A stretch of 47,978 nucleotides of DNA from Verrucomicrobia bacterium UBA673. Lineage in GTDB: Bacteria > Verrucomicrobiota > Verrucomicrobiia > Limisphaerales > UBA1096. Made by a program: the position numbers and the translations under genes. Numbering within the stretch: the first letter of the stretch is position 1; the number at the start of each line of letters is the position of its first letter. The notes under the pieces are model-generated. The model worked only from the letters and a program-made list of their open reading frames with translations, was not told where the DNA came from and did no database searches. Location of the stretch: NCBI GenBank assembly GCA_002299785.1, contig DBNL01000101.1:1-47978 (forward strand), in the 5' to 3' direction. Positions 1 through 8,786 of the stretch are shown piece after piece.

Positions 1-136
1 CCAGCCGGGACAGGTTATCGGCCTGAGCGATGAGTGTGTAGGCTTGGATGAATGAATCGTTGGGCCCTGCAGCCTGGGCTGTGAACAGGAGGCCAATAGA
101 AAGGACCAGTGTTGTAATGGATGAAAACCGTTTCAC
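1..136 (-). CDS. Start of a secreted protein (partial, runs off left edge)
   Basis: Reading leftward from a GTG at 136, the frame is open to the window edge (45 codons). It begins M-K-R-F-S-S-I-T-T followed by a hydrophobic stretch and an Ala-rich cleavage site (T-A-Q-A-A-G), which is a typical Sec signal peptide. The mature start (NDSFIQAYTLIAQADNLSRL) is helical and resembles the first helices of a TPR-type periplasmic protein, but that is only an impression. An in-frame TAA lies 15 nt upstream of the GTG, so no earlier start is possible. No Shine-Dalgarno sequence is evident. It is divergent from the VTC gene, with about 200 nt between the two starts. Confidence 0.6.
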   Translation of the reverse strand, partial: MKRFSSITTLVLSIGLLFTAQAAGPNDSFIQAYTLIAQADNLSRL

Positions 137-338
137 GCGGGCGATTTAGCCAAAGGTCATTCGAGTTAGCAACCATTGAAAGAGACAAAGTGTCGATTAG
201 CTTGGCCAAAGCGTAGCGATGTAACTTTTTCGTGACAACTGCGTATTACGCGTTAAATTGCCCTGCCTTCGGGCTTTTTCGAGTGAAATAGGACAGACAG
301 GGAGGGAAGTGCATCTTTTCAATTGATGCGAATTTATT

Positions 339-1133
339 TTGGCGGACAATTTGCAAAAACAACGATACGAGCACAAGTACATCATCGGTGATGATGTAGC
401 GTTGTCTGTGCGTGATTTTGTGTCCTCATATCTTGATTTGGATCCTTTCGGTGCGACCCAGCCCAATTTTTCCTACCCGGTGCACAGTCTATATCTGGAT
501 TCCCCGGGTTTGCGTCTTTACCAAACGACGATCAATGGAGACAAAAATCGCTATAAGCTGCGCATTCGCTTTTACGAGGATCGTCCGAAGGCGCCGGTTT
601 ATTTCGAGGTCAAGCGTCGCACGAACAACACGATAGCGAAGGAGCGGGGTGGCGTGAATCGCGAGGATTTAGGGCATGTGCTGAGTGGTCAGTTGCCGTT
701 ACTTGGACAAATGTCCAGCGGGGAGCCGGCACATCGTGCGGCCGTCGAACAGTTCATACATCACATGCAGGAATTGGAGGCGGCACCGAAGGCTCACGTT
801 GCTTATTACCGTGAAGCATGGACGAGTCGTCATGACAACTCGGTGCGTGTGACGCTGGATCGGCAGATCCGGATTGAGGTTGAGCACAAGTCGCATTTGA
901 TAACTCAAATGAAAGATCCCAAGTTAGTGTTTGGCGACAATGTGGTGCTGGAGTTAAAGTTTACCAATCGTTTCCCAGACTGGTTCCGCGAATTGGTCAG
1001 AATATTTGGCCTGACACAATGTGGTGCAGCCAAGTACGTTGACGGAGTCACTGTGTTGGGTTCACAATTCGTTCAGGAAGGGCTGGATTCTAGCGGTTGG
1101 CCAATCGCTCACTCAAGGGAAAAGGTTACATAA
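339..1133 (+). CDS. VTC-domain polyphosphate polymerase-like protein
   Basis: The protein matches the VTC domain (CYTH/triphosphate-tunnel fold) that synthesises or binds polyphosphate. Visible family features are the N-terminal RYEHKYII strand (about residues 9-16), HSLYLD (about 49-54), the basic NRYKLRIRFY strand (about 71-80), VYFEVKRR (about 87-94) and the acidic VLELKF strand near 205. Alternating basic and acidic residues on beta strands line the tunnel in this family. At 264 residues it is a lone VTC domain, without the SPX domain of yeast Vtc4. The start is TTG at 339; a second TTG at 351 with GGCGGA just upstream is an alternative. It is followed after 6 nt by a DUF4956 gene, a recurrent partner of bacterial VTC proteins, so the pair probably forms one membrane-associated complex. 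Confidence 0.85.
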   Translation: MADNLQKQRYEHKYIIGDDVALSVRDFVSSYLDLDPFGATQPNFSYPVHSLYLDSPGLRLYQTTINGDKNRYKLRIRFYEDRPKAPVYFEVKRRTNNTIAKERGGVNREDLGHVLSGQLPLLGQMSSGEPAHRAAVEQFIHHMQELEAAPKAHVAYYREAWTSRHDNSVRVTLDRQIRIEVEHKSHLITQMKDPKLVFGDNVVLELKFTNRFPDWFRELVRIFGLTQCGAAKYVDGVTVLGSQFVQEGLDSSGWPIAHSREKVT

Positions 1134-1139
1134 CGATTA

Positions 1140-1826
1140 ATGGATCACTGGTTTTTACAAGGAGACTACACTCCGGTTCCCACGGATGTTCCCATGATGC
1201 TTATGGGTTTGCTGCTGGCTTTTGTCTGCGGGCACGCCATTGCATGGGTTTATATGTTCACCCATACAGGGTTATCCTATTCCAGGTCATTCGTTAACTC
1301 TCTTGTGGTTATTCCGACCATCGTTTCGATGGTGATGCTTGTTCTGTCCAATAACCTGGTGACAGCTTTTGGATTGATGGCAATATTTGCCATCGTTCGA
1401 TTCCGCAATGTACTCAGGGATACGCTGGACACCTCGTTTATCTTATCGGTCATCGTCATCGGCATGGCCTGCGGCACGTTAAAATTTGCGACGGCCATAG
1501 CCGGATGCATGATGATCTGTCTGATTATGTTTTACATTCGGATGACTTCGTTCGGTACCCGGCATCGGTACGACACCATTCTCAATCTTCATTGGGAGCG
1601 CTCTGCCCCGGAAATTAGAGTGTTGGACGATATATTCGGGCGTCATACCCGCCGTTCCCGTTGTGTCAGCGAGCGAACGGTTGACGGTTCCTCAGGAGTG
1701 GGTTTTTCCTATCGGTTGCTTTTGCGCGATCCTTCACGCTTGGAGGATCTGCTAATCGAGTTGCGAGAGATGGACGGCGTGTCCCGAGTCACAGGACTGA
1801 AGGCGGAGGCAGAATCAGAAGTCTAG
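1140..1826 (+). CDS. DUF4956 family membrane protein
   Basis: This is a 228-residue protein with about four membrane helices in the first 130 residues, then a soluble C-terminal domain. The segment around FAIVRFRNVLRDTLDTSF is characteristic of DUF4956, a family commonly encoded next to VTC-domain proteins. The C-terminal half (RLLLRDPSRLEDLLIELREMDGVSRV) looks like a small ferredoxin-like or ACT-like sensory fold. Spacing is 6 nt to the VTC gene and 3 nt to the HlyD-like gene, so one operon is likely. The molecular role is unknown; handling or export of polyphosphate across the inner membrane is an inference from neighbours only. Confidence 0.8.
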   Translation: MDHWFLQGDYTPVPTDVPMMLMGLLLAFVCGHAIAWVYMFTHTGLSYSRSFVNSLVVIPTIVSMVMLVLSNNLVTAFGLMAIFAIVRFRNVLRDTLDTSFILSVIVIGMACGTLKFATAIAGCMMICLIMFYIRMTSFGTRHRYDTILNLHWERSAPEIRVLDDIFGRHTRRSRCVSERTVDGSSGVGFSYRLLLRDPSRLEDLLIELREMDGVSRVTGLKAEAESEV

Positions 1827-1829
1827 CAC

Positions 1830-2954
1830 ATGAGCGATAAACAGCCCATTCCCATCCCAGCCGAACAAAGATGGCAGGACTTCAGGCAGGTCACCCTGCC
1901 TGTCATCGTGTTTCTGCTCTGCATCGCCGGGGTGATGATTCTTTGGTTCAGTCGCGTCAGCCCGTCTTCAGTGGTGGGCGAGGCGCGTTCAGAGAATATC
2001 GTTCTCTCCAGCCCCCGCCCAGGGTTGTTGACAAAGGTTGCCGTCGGCCGTTTCGACACGGTGAAAGCAGGCGACCCTATTGCCTATATTGATTACTCGA
2101 TGGATCCGGACTTTGCCGACGCAACCGTGGAGTGGGTTCGGGCACAGGTCGATTTGCTCACACTGACCATAGACCCCATGCAGCGGGCGCGGACCACCCT
2201 GAGCTACAATCAGCTCCGATTGGACTGGCTGAACGAGCGGACGTCAGTTGCGGCATTGAAGATCGAGCTTCAGAATTCAGAAAAAGAGTTTCAGCGAATT
2301 GAAAATCTGTTCAAGGACACGCTTGTTTCAGAGTCAGTTTACAACAAGGCCAAGACAGATCGCGACAGCTACGCCGTGCAGGTTCAACAAAAAACCGAGT
2401 TGGTGGCCTCGATAGAGGAGGCCCTCCGCGAGGCACAGGAAAACGATCCGTCAAGCCAGTTGGATCAATCTCAAATCAAGAGACTCGACCAGGGTTTGAG
2501 CCGCGTGGAGAAATTGCTGGATGACATTATTTTATTGTCCCCAATTGACGGCGAAATTGGGAGTATCAGCAAACAAACCGGCGAGAGCGTCCAGGCAGGT
2601 GAGACCATCGCCACTATCAGTTCCACGCAGGTCAAGAAGATCGTTGGATACGTCCCTCAACCCATTTACCTGGAGCCGGAGGCTGGAATGGAGGTTGAAA
2701 TAAGGACACGACGCCCCACCACATCCGGCCTCTTTTCTTGGTTGGGAGTCGACAGGAAAGTTGCCCGGGCCAAGGTGTCCAAGGTCAGCAATCGGCTTGA
2801 GGCCGTCGGAAGCGGTGTACTGAGGAACCGGGCTGCCTACAAAAAAGTTTTACCTTTCACGATTGACTTGGTCGATGCCGAGGGCGAACCAATCAAGCTG
2901 GACATCCATCCGGGCGAGCTGGTCGATATCCACTTCATCAGAGCCGGTGAGTAG
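1830..2954 (+). CDS. HlyD-family membrane fusion (periplasmic adaptor) protein
   Basis: One N-terminal membrane helix (about residues 24-46) is followed by the first half of a biotinyl-lipoyl domain (GLLTKVAVGRFDTVKAGDPI, about 62-82). A coiled-coil hairpin spans about 100-225, then the second lipoyl half (LLSPIDGEIGSISKQTGESV, about 235-255) and a beta-barrel region. This is the order in HlyD/EmrA adaptors, which bridge an inner-membrane transporter to the outer membrane. No transporter ATPase or outer-membrane channel follows; instead the gene ends the VTC-DUF4956 run, 3 nt after DUF4956. Its partner may therefore be the DUF4956 protein or be encoded elsewhere. Confidence 0.85.
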   Translation: MSDKQPIPIPAEQRWQDFRQVTLPVIVFLLCIAGVMILWFSRVSPSSVVGEARSENIVLSSPRPGLLTKVAVGRFDTVKAGDPIAYIDYSMDPDFADATVEWVRAQVDLLTLTIDPMQRARTTLSYNQLRLDWLNERTSVAALKIELQNSEKEFQRIENLFKDTLVSESVYNKAKTDRDSYAVQVQQKTELVASIEEALREAQENDPSSQLDQSQIKRLDQGLSRVEKLLDDIILLSPIDGEIGSISKQTGESVQAGETIATISSTQVKKIVGYVPQPIYLEPEAGMEVEIRTRRPTTSGLFSWLGVDRKVARAKVSKVSNRLEAVGSGVLRNRAAYKKVLPFTIDLVDAEGEPIKLDIHPGELVDIHFIRAGE

Positions 2955-2961
2955 CTCTGCC

Positions 2962-2975
2962 CCTTGGCCAAGCGT
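2962..2975. repeat. Iterated palindrome copy (13/14)
   Basis: CCCTTGGCCAAGCG differs by one base from CGCTTGGCCAAGCG. It lies in the short gap between the convergent HlyD-like and ClC genes. Confidence 0.8.
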
Positions 2976-2990
2976 TACCCGTCCACGATC

Positions 2991-4808
2991 TTAAATCGTG
3001 TTTTCCAAACCGCTCTTGGCGATCGCTTCCGACATCAGACCTAGCGTCTTGCTGCGCGACACCGAGCCAACCAAGTGCATCTCCCTGTTCGAGTTTACCA
3101 CCGGGATCATCTCCATCTCAGAGCCCATGATCTCAGGCAGGGCATCCATCAACTGCCGGTTGGGTGTTAGGACCGTGTCCACCGGCCGCATCAGATCCAG
3201 CGCGATCACCGCCCGCATCTCGTCCCCCGCATTGAGGTGGGCTTTAACATCTTGAAGCGAAATCACCCCCACTAATCGATTATCTGCGCTTAATACCGGC
3301 AGATAGTTTCGAGGGCTGGCAAGGAAGAGTTCCGAGATTTCAGGCAAGGCTGCCGTCTCCTTGATCGGCGAAGTCGGCCCCACCATCACGTCCCCGATGC
3401 AATGGTCGTAGGCAGATCCCATCCTGCGGTTTTCCTGGTCCACCACCAATCCGCGCCGATGAAGCGGCGCCGAGTAAACCGATGCTTTAAAAAACTTCTT
3501 CGAAACCAAAGTCGCCACCACGCAGCTAATCATCAGCGGCGGCATCAACTCATATTTCAGCGAGATTTCAAATATCAGGATCATCGCCAACAAAGGCGAG
3601 CGGGTGGTTGCTGCCAAGACACTGCCCATGCCGACTAATGCAAAAGCAACCATCGGTGTCTCTTCCGCAAAGCCTAGCAGGCCAAGCGCTTGGCTAAAGG
3701 CCGCCCCAAGACCTGCTCCAAGAAATAGAGTCGGGGTAAACACCCCTCCGATCGTTCCAGCGCCAACCGTGACAACCGTGGCGACGAACTTTGCCACAAG
3801 CAATCCGGCCAGCACAAACAGCGGGATCTTCCAAGCATCGAGACTTTTGAGAACAGAACCCTGTACGAGCACCGAAAACCCTGTTTCCGTTGATTCAGCC
3901 TTCAAAATCTGGTTCGTGACCTCATATCCGTTACCCCAGACACCCGGAAAAACCAAGGCGATTAAGCCAACCGACAAACCAGCCAAGCCAAGTTTCACCG
4001 AGCTTGGCCAAGTACTCTTCTCAGTCGCGGACTCAACTTTCTGAATCGACTTTAGAAAAAAAGCACCCCCAACGCCTGAGAGTGTTCCCAAGATTAAAAA
4101 CCAACCCATTTGTGAAAACCGGGCTGCTTGGTTGAAATCAATCGATTCGGGCAGCACATACCAAGGCTCAATGCCAAACCAAAATCGTGAAACCATCGTG
4201 GCCACAACCGAAGCCATGACCAACGGAGCAAATAGGTTCATCGAAAAATTCCCAACCAAAACCAAGGCGGCAAAAAGTGCTCCAGCAATCGGGGCATTGT
4301 AGGCGGCAGCCAGACCGGCCGCCGCCCCACATGCAACCATCAGTCGAAGCCGATAAGGCTGCCATTGGTGAAATTGACCCCATTTAGACGCAAAAGTAGC
4401 CGTTAACTGCGTAATCGCCCCCTCCCGGCCAATCGAAGCCCCCGTCCCGATACTTAAAAGGGACGACCAAGCATGAATCAGCGTTGCCCGCATGCCAAGC
4501 CGACCATCTCCAACGGCGACTGCCTCCAAAACATTCGTAACCTTCTTGTTTCCAGAAAGATGTGTTCTAAGCAAAAGAACCAATCCAGCCAACAAACTAC
4601 CTAATGTAGGAATAATAATCCTCTCAAAAGAGCTCAAACCCTGAGCCAAATCCCCTGGAGAGTCAGATTGCCAAAAAACGATCCACTGAATTGAGTTCAC
4701 CAAAAATAAGAACACCAGATTCACTAATCCACCAATGACACCAATAAAAGCAGCCAAAAAAAGGTGAAATGCCTCCTCATTAGCCATGATTCGATTGATT
4801 AGTTTCAT
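2991..4808 (-). CDS. ClC-type chloride channel/antiporter with CBS domains
   Basis: This is a multi-pass ClC protein with a C-terminal CBS pair. The Glu-gate motif appears as GREGA in SIGREGAITQLT (GREGP in most family members), and the second anion-path motif is GGVFTPTLFLGAGLG. The usual GSGIP selectivity motif is not recognisable at the expected place, where the sequence reads GNKKVTNVLEAV, so the N-terminal anion site may be altered. Two CBS repeats fill roughly the last 130 residues and probably sense adenine nucleotides. The frame extends upstream to a TTG at 4853, but the ATG at 4808 (MKLINRI), 605 residues, is the likelier start because the extra 15 residues are not family-like. It is convergent with the HlyD-like gene. 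Confidence 0.85.
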   Translation of the reverse strand: MKLINRIMANEEAFHLFLAAFIGVIGGLVNLVFLFLVNSIQWIVFWQSDSPGDLAQGLSSFERIIIPTLGSLLAGLVLLLRTHLSGNKKVTNVLEAVAVGDGRLGMRATLIHAWSSLLSIGTGASIGREGAITQLTATFASKWGQFHQWQPYRLRLMVACGAAAGLAAAYNAPIAGALFAALVLVGNFSMNLFAPLVMASVVATMVSRFWFGIEPWYVLPESIDFNQAARFSQMGWFLILGTLSGVGGAFFLKSIQKVESATEKSTWPSSVKLGLAGLSVGLIALVFPGVWGNGYEVTNQILKAESTETGFSVLVQGSVLKSLDAWKIPLFVLAGLLVAKFVATVVTVGAGTIGGVFTPTLFLGAGLGAAFSQALGLLGFAEETPMVAFALVGMGSVLAATTRSPLLAMILIFEISLKYELMPPLMISCVVATLVSKKFFKASVYSAPLHRRGLVVDQENRRMGSAYDHCIGDVMVGPTSPIKETAALPEISELFLASPRNYLPVLSADNRLVGVISLQDVKAHLNAGDEMRAVIALDLMRPVDTVLTPNRQLMDALPEIMGSEMEMIPVVNSNREMHLVGSVSRSKTLGLMSEAIAKSGLENTI

Positions 4809-5399
4809 CTCAAAAAAGCAGTAAACGGAGACCGAGCAGCCCTTTTTTTTCAAGAACCTAACGGATTATGAGGAGTGAGTCAATTTGACTCAGTGAAGCT
4901 AAGTCTAAAGATAAGTTTGGCTGGTCATATGCTCTCGTTAAGACGACGCAATTCATGGAAGTGAATGTCTCAATAAATCAAAAATTATTTAGCTTTTCTA
5001 AGTTGTGGCGAACTAAGCGGGCGAAGTCGTTCGTCGCATCATTTATTATACACTCAACGTACTTGTTTCAAACCAAGCCATTTGAACACATGAGACTCAA
5101 GTGCACTTTTGGAAACTTGTGAAACGTGCGAACAAGAATGCCTGTTTCCGAGGTTATTTGATTGACGTTAAACTCTAATTAAGTTGCGGTCGAGGTAACT
5201 TAAATTGGGCCCTTTCCAAGCCCCAGACTAAGTCTTCAAATGGGCAAGTTTAAGTAACTTGGACTAATTCTTCAGATCAATTTTTTCGGTGCGGAATAGC
5301 ACGCTTTTTTTTGTCTTACAGGGCTTGGCCAAGGGACGGCCTTTGTTTAGTTTGTGCTTTTCCGTTTTGGGCTAGTCGCTTGCCCAAGCGGATAATCAC
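4809..5399. other. AT-rich intergenic region
   Basis: About 590 bases without a credible gene lie between the divergent ClC and dehydratase starts. The region is more AT-rich than its neighbours. It holds a palindrome core CTTGGCCAAG at 5324-5333 and a one-mismatch 14-mer at 5377-5390 just before the dehydratase start. No convincing promoter with correct spacing, tRNA or terminator was found. Confidence 0.5.
5377..5390. repeat. Iterated palindrome copy (13/14) in a leader
   Basis: CGCTTGCCCAAGCG, one base from consensus, ends 9 nt before the ATG of the dehydratase, in the place where a ribosome binding site would sit. Confidence 0.75.
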
Positions 5400-6632
5400 A
5401 TGAAAATCAATAGTGTTGAGGCTTTTCTGGTTTCCTGCCCATTGCCGGAGCCGCTGGTACTGCCGTTTTATGGTGGGGAGAGAACCGTGTTGAAGCGGGA
5501 TGCGATGTTCATTTGTGTCACGGCGGATAATCGGCTTCAGGGGTTTGCCCCGGGACCGGCGCATGAGAGGGCTGAGCGTGAGATTCGTGAGATTATCTCT
5601 CCGTTCTTAGAGGGGCGCGATCCCAGCGCTTGGACAAGTTTTGATTTCAAAGGCGACTTGGAACTGACCAAGACGTATCAGGCCGTGGAGATTGCCGTCA
5701 TGGATTTGATGGCCCGATTTGAAGGGTGTCCGTTAAGTGACATCACGGGAGGGGCCAAGCGGGACAGGATCAAGCTTTATGGCAGCGCGGGGATGTACAT
5801 GGAGCCGGAGCGATTCGCGGAGGAGGCTGTGGCGATAGCCGGGATGGGGTTTTCAGCCTACAAAATGAGGCCGGCGCGAGGGCCTGATGCGGATTTGGAG
5901 ACGATGCGGCAAATGCGCGCTGCGGCCGGGCCGGATGTTGGGCTGATGATCGACGCGCATTCTTGGTGGCGGATGGGGGATAAAACTTATTCGCTTGAGA
6001 CGATTTTAGGCTTGGCCAACGCAATGGCTGAATTTGCCCCGACTTGGCTGGAGGAGCCTTTGCCGCCAGAGGATCACGAGGCGTACGCGCGGTTGAAGGA
6101 TGCTGCGAAGTTTCCAATTGCCACCGGGGAGCATGAGCCGGATGAAGCGGGCTTCATGGATTTGTTTGACAAGGGTTGCGCAGATTTCATCCAGATGGAT
6201 GTATGTTGCCAAGGTGGTTTTGCGATGGGCCGACGAATTTTTGAGAAGGTGAAGCAACATGACCTTCGATTTGCGTTTCATAGTTGGGGCACAAATCTGG
6301 AAGTGCTTGCGGCAGCGCATCTCGGCGTTTGCTGGGAGGAGGATGTTGTGGAGTGGTTGGAGTTTCCGTGCTACTCGAATGATGGCCGACCCGGGATGTA
6401 TCCGTTCCCGGTGGCAGATGAAATCCTAAAGGAACCGCTTGCGATGAAAGACGGTTATCTAATTTTGCCGGACGGGCCGGGGCTGGGTATTGAAGTGGAC
6501 AAGAGTATCGTCGAGAAATACCCCTTTATCCCCGGGCCTTGGTCTTATTTCAGAATCGACTCGCCACCGGAGACGGTGGCCGTGACAGGCGACCACAGCG
6601 TCAAGTGGATTGAGGGTGATCAACCAAATTAA
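5400..6632 (+). CDS. Enolase-superfamily sugar-acid dehydratase (MR/MLE family)
   Basis: This 410-residue member of the mandelate racemase/muconate lactonising subgroup abstracts a proton alpha to a carboxylate. The metal ligands are visible as D185 (LMIDAHSWW), E219 (LEEPL) and E244 (TGEHE). K155 (YKMRP) and the Asp-His dyad D267 (IQMD) and H294 (FHSWGT) are the candidate acid/base residues, as in mandelate racemase and gluconate/galactonate dehydratases. The substrate cannot be read from the sequence. A GntP-family permease follows after 6 nt, which makes an aldonic or uronic acid likely, and a KDPG aldolase gene lies at 41.5 kb. The product would then be a 2-keto-3-deoxy sugar acid. Confidence 0.85.
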   Translation: MKINSVEAFLVSCPLPEPLVLPFYGGERTVLKRDAMFICVTADNRLQGFAPGPAHERAEREIREIISPFLEGRDPSAWTSFDFKGDLELTKTYQAVEIAVMDLMARFEGCPLSDITGGAKRDRIKLYGSAGMYMEPERFAEEAVAIAGMGFSAYKMRPARGPDADLETMRQMRAAAGPDVGLMIDAHSWWRMGDKTYSLETILGLANAMAEFAPTWLEEPLPPEDHEAYARLKDAAKFPIATGEHEPDEAGFMDLFDKGCADFIQMDVCCQGGFAMGRRIFEKVKQHDLRFAFHSWGTNLEVLAAAHLGVCWEEDVVEWLEFPCYSNDGRPGMYPFPVADEILKEPLAMKDGYLILPDGPGLGIEVDKSIVEKYPFIPGPWSYFRIDSPPETVAVTGDHSVKWIEGDQPN

Positions 6633-6638
6633 ATTCAA

Positions 6639-8147
6639 ATGGATCCGCTGATTATTTTGTTGATAGGGATGGCTGTGGTGATCGGCGGTGTCTTGTGGTT
6701 GCGGTTGCATGCTTTTATGGCGCTGATCGGTGGGGCGTTGGTGGTTGGTTTGCTGGCAACGCCGGATGCCATCAAGGAGTCGGTGATGAATGATACCCGG
6801 ATTGAAAAAGACATTCTTAAACAGGCGACCAATCGACTTGGCCAAGACGATCCAAACTTAACTAACTTGGTTCAGGAGTTGCACAAAACCAAGGCCAAGC
6901 ACACAGCGGCGCAGTCTGTGATTTCCCGGGTTACGGGTGCGTTTGGAAAGGCATGCGGCAGCTTAGGGATTCTCATCGCGATGGCTGCGATCATTGGCAA
7001 ATGCCTTTTGGAGAGTGGCGGTGCAGAGCGGATCATTCGATCGGCGCTGGGGCTGCTCGGCGAGAAACGTGCACCGCTGGCTTTCACTGGAAGTGGGTTC
7101 CTGCTCGGCACACCGGTTTTCTTCGACACAGTTTTTTATTTGATGATCCCGCTTGGCAAAGCGCTGGCGATGCGGTTTCGCGAAAACTACGGGCTATACA
7201 TCATGACAATCGTGGCCGGTGCGACTATGGCGCATTCGCTGGTACCGCCGACACCGGGGCCCTTGTTCGTGGCCGTTCAACTCGATGTCGAGCTAGGAAT
7301 GATGATCCTGATGGGGTTGGTGGTCGGTTCGGTGGCGTGCGCGACTGGTTATGTTTATGCCAAGTTCGTCAACGTGCACGACAAGTGGCAGGTGCCGTTG
7401 CGCGACTCGGCTGATTTGCCCTTGGCCAAGCTGGAGGAGATAGCTCAGCGCGACAACAAATCGCTGCCATCGCTTGGCCTAGCGTTGCTGCCGGTGCTAT
7501 TGCCGATTGTGCTAATCGGCGGCAACACCATTCTTCAAAAGCTCATCGCTGCCCCGCCGGTCGGTTTGGCCTATTTTCTTGGCTTGGTCGGCGACAAAAA
7601 CATTGCGCTGATTATTGCGGCGGCTGTGGGGCTTGGCTTATTGGCGATGCAAAAACGAGGTGACAAGCAGGCGCTCTTCGACTCCGTGCAATCGGCCTTG
7701 GCCAGCGGCGGGGTGGTGATTCTGATCACAGCCGCTGGCGCGTCGTTCGGATCGATGCTGCAGCAGACGAACATCGCAGCGCGCATCGGCGGTTTGGCGG
7801 CGGATTTTGAAATCACCGGGCTGCTTCTTTTACCGCTTGCTTTTTTTGTGACGGCGGTGGTGCGCACGGCGCAGGGCTCGGCGACGGTTTCGATGATCAC
7901 CTCGGTGGGCATTTTCGCAGGGATGGCGGCAACACTGCCGTTCCATCCAGTCTATTTGGCGCTGGCGATTGGCTGCGGTTCAAAGCCGTTTCCGTGGATG
8001 AACGACAGCGGCTTCTGGGTGATTAACCGGATGAGCGGAATGACGATCCGCGAGTCGATTCGAAGCGTCTCGTTTCTGATGACTGTAATGGCGATCGACG
8101 GCTTGGTTGCCGTGATGTTGCTCGCCTGGCTGTTCCCGATGAGTTAG
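6639..8147 (+). CDS. GntP-family gluconate/sugar-acid permease
   Basis: This 502-residue polytopic membrane protein has the GntP/ion-transporter pattern: an N-terminal hydrophobic hairpin (MDPLIILLIGMAVVIGGVLW), the conserved core segment TGSGFLLGTPVFFDTVFYL, the VPPTPGPL loop and a C-terminal GSKPFPWMNDSGFW motif. These motifs are typical of proton symporters for gluconate and related acids. A hydrophilic insert at about residues 45-85 contains a palindrome core (6837-6846). Further copies at 7421-7430 and 7471-7484 lie in a cytoplasmic loop and the start of the next helix. It is co-transcribed with the dehydratase upstream. Confidence 0.9.
   Translation: MDPLIILLIGMAVVIGGVLWLRLHAFMALIGGALVVGLLATPDAIKESVMNDTRIEKDILKQATNRLGQDDPNLTNLVQELHKTKAKHTAAQSVISRVTGAFGKACGSLGILIAMAAIIGKCLLESGGAERIIRSALGLLGEKRAPLAFTGSGFLLGTPVFFDTVFYLMIPLGKALAMRFRENYGLYIMTIVAGATMAHSLVPPTPGPLFVAVQLDVELGMMILMGLVVGSVACATGYVYAKFVNVHDKWQVPLRDSADLPLAKLEEIAQRDNKSLPSLGLALLPVLLPIVLIGGNTILQKLIAAPPVGLAYFLGLVGDKNIALIIAAAVGLGLLAMQKRGDKQALFDSVQSALASGGVVILITAAGASFGSMLQQTNIAARIGGLAADFEITGLLLLPLAFFVTAVVRTAQGSATVSMITSVGIFAGMAATLPFHPVYLALAIGCGSKPFPWMNDSGFWVINRMSGMTIRESIRSVSFLMTVMAIDGLVAVMLLAWLFPMS
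7471..7484. repeat. Iterated palindrome copy (13/14) in the permease gene
   Basis: CGCTTGGCCTAGCG, read as S-L-G-L-A at the edge of a membrane helix of the GntP-like protein. Confidence 0.7.
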
Positions 8148-8165
8148 CGCCGCCTGGAGCGAGGC

Positions 8166-8735
8166 CTAAATCTCGAGGTCGAGGAAGTTTTGCATCATCG
8201 TGTGGCCGTGTTCGGTGAGGATGCTTTCGGGGTGGAACTGCACACCCCAGATGGGGAGTTCCTTGTGCCGCAACCCCATGATTTCACCTTCCTCCGTTTC
8301 TGCAGTGACCTCCAGGCAATCCGGCAACGTCTCGCGTTTTACGACGAGCGAGTGGTAACGCGTAGTGACGTAAGGGGAGGGAATACCTTTGAATAAGTCC
8401 TTGCCGTTGTGGCTGATGGACGATGTTTTGCCGTGCATCATCCGGTAGTTCACGACGACCTCACCACCGAAGGCATGGCCGATGCATTGGTGCCCGAGGC
8501 AAACGCCCATGATCGGCAGCTTGCCGGCGAAGTGCTTGATGACGTCGTTGGACAGGCCTGCTTCGCGAGGGGTGCGCGGGCCGGGGGAGACGAGGATGCG
8601 ATCGGGTCTGTCGGCCTCGATCTGCTCGATGGTGACCTCGTCGTTCCGGTGCACGAGTACGTTGGCCTTCAACTCGCCAAGATACTGGACGAGGTTGAAG
8701 GTGAACGAATCATAGTTGTCGAGGACGAGAACCAT
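8166..8735 (-). CDS. pabA/trpG: Anthranilate/aminodeoxychorismate synthase glutamine amidotransferase subunit
   Basis: This is a class I glutamine amidotransferase of 189 residues, normal for TrpG/PabA. The catalytic triad is visible as C79 (GVCLGHQ), H168 and E170 (QFHPES). The N-terminal LVLDNYDSFTFNLVQYLG and the SPGP loop (50-53) are hallmark TrpG/PabA motifs. It supplies ammonia to a chorismate-using partner (TrpE or PabB), which is not in the window, so tryptophan versus folate cannot be decided; many bacteria use one amphibolic subunit. It lies downstream of dapL on the same strand, separated by about 50 nt that contain a palindrome copy. Confidence 0.92.
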   Translation of the reverse strand: MVLVLDNYDSFTFNLVQYLGELKANVLVHRNDEVTIEQIEADRPDRILVSPGPRTPREAGLSNDVIKHFAGKLPIMGVCLGHQCIGHAFGGEVVVNYRMMHGKTSSISHNGKDLFKGIPSPYVTTRYHSLVVKRETLPDCLEVTAETEEGEIMGLRHKELPIWGVQFHPESILTEHGHTMMQNFLDLEI

Positions 8736-8761
8736 CGGCGGGCAAAGTACAATTCAAATCC

Positions 8762-8775
8762 TGCTTGGCCAAGCG
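8762..8775. repeat. Iterated palindrome copy (13/14) between dapL and pabA/trpG
   Basis: TGCTTGGCCAAGCG, one base from consensus, in the 51-nt spacer between two leftward genes. Confidence 0.8.
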
Positions 8776-8786
8776 CGGAGGGGAAA

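Noticed and set aside
5281..5312. Short GTGC/GCAC hairpin followed by T run before the dehydratase
   Set aside because: The stem is only 4 bp, too weak to call a terminator.
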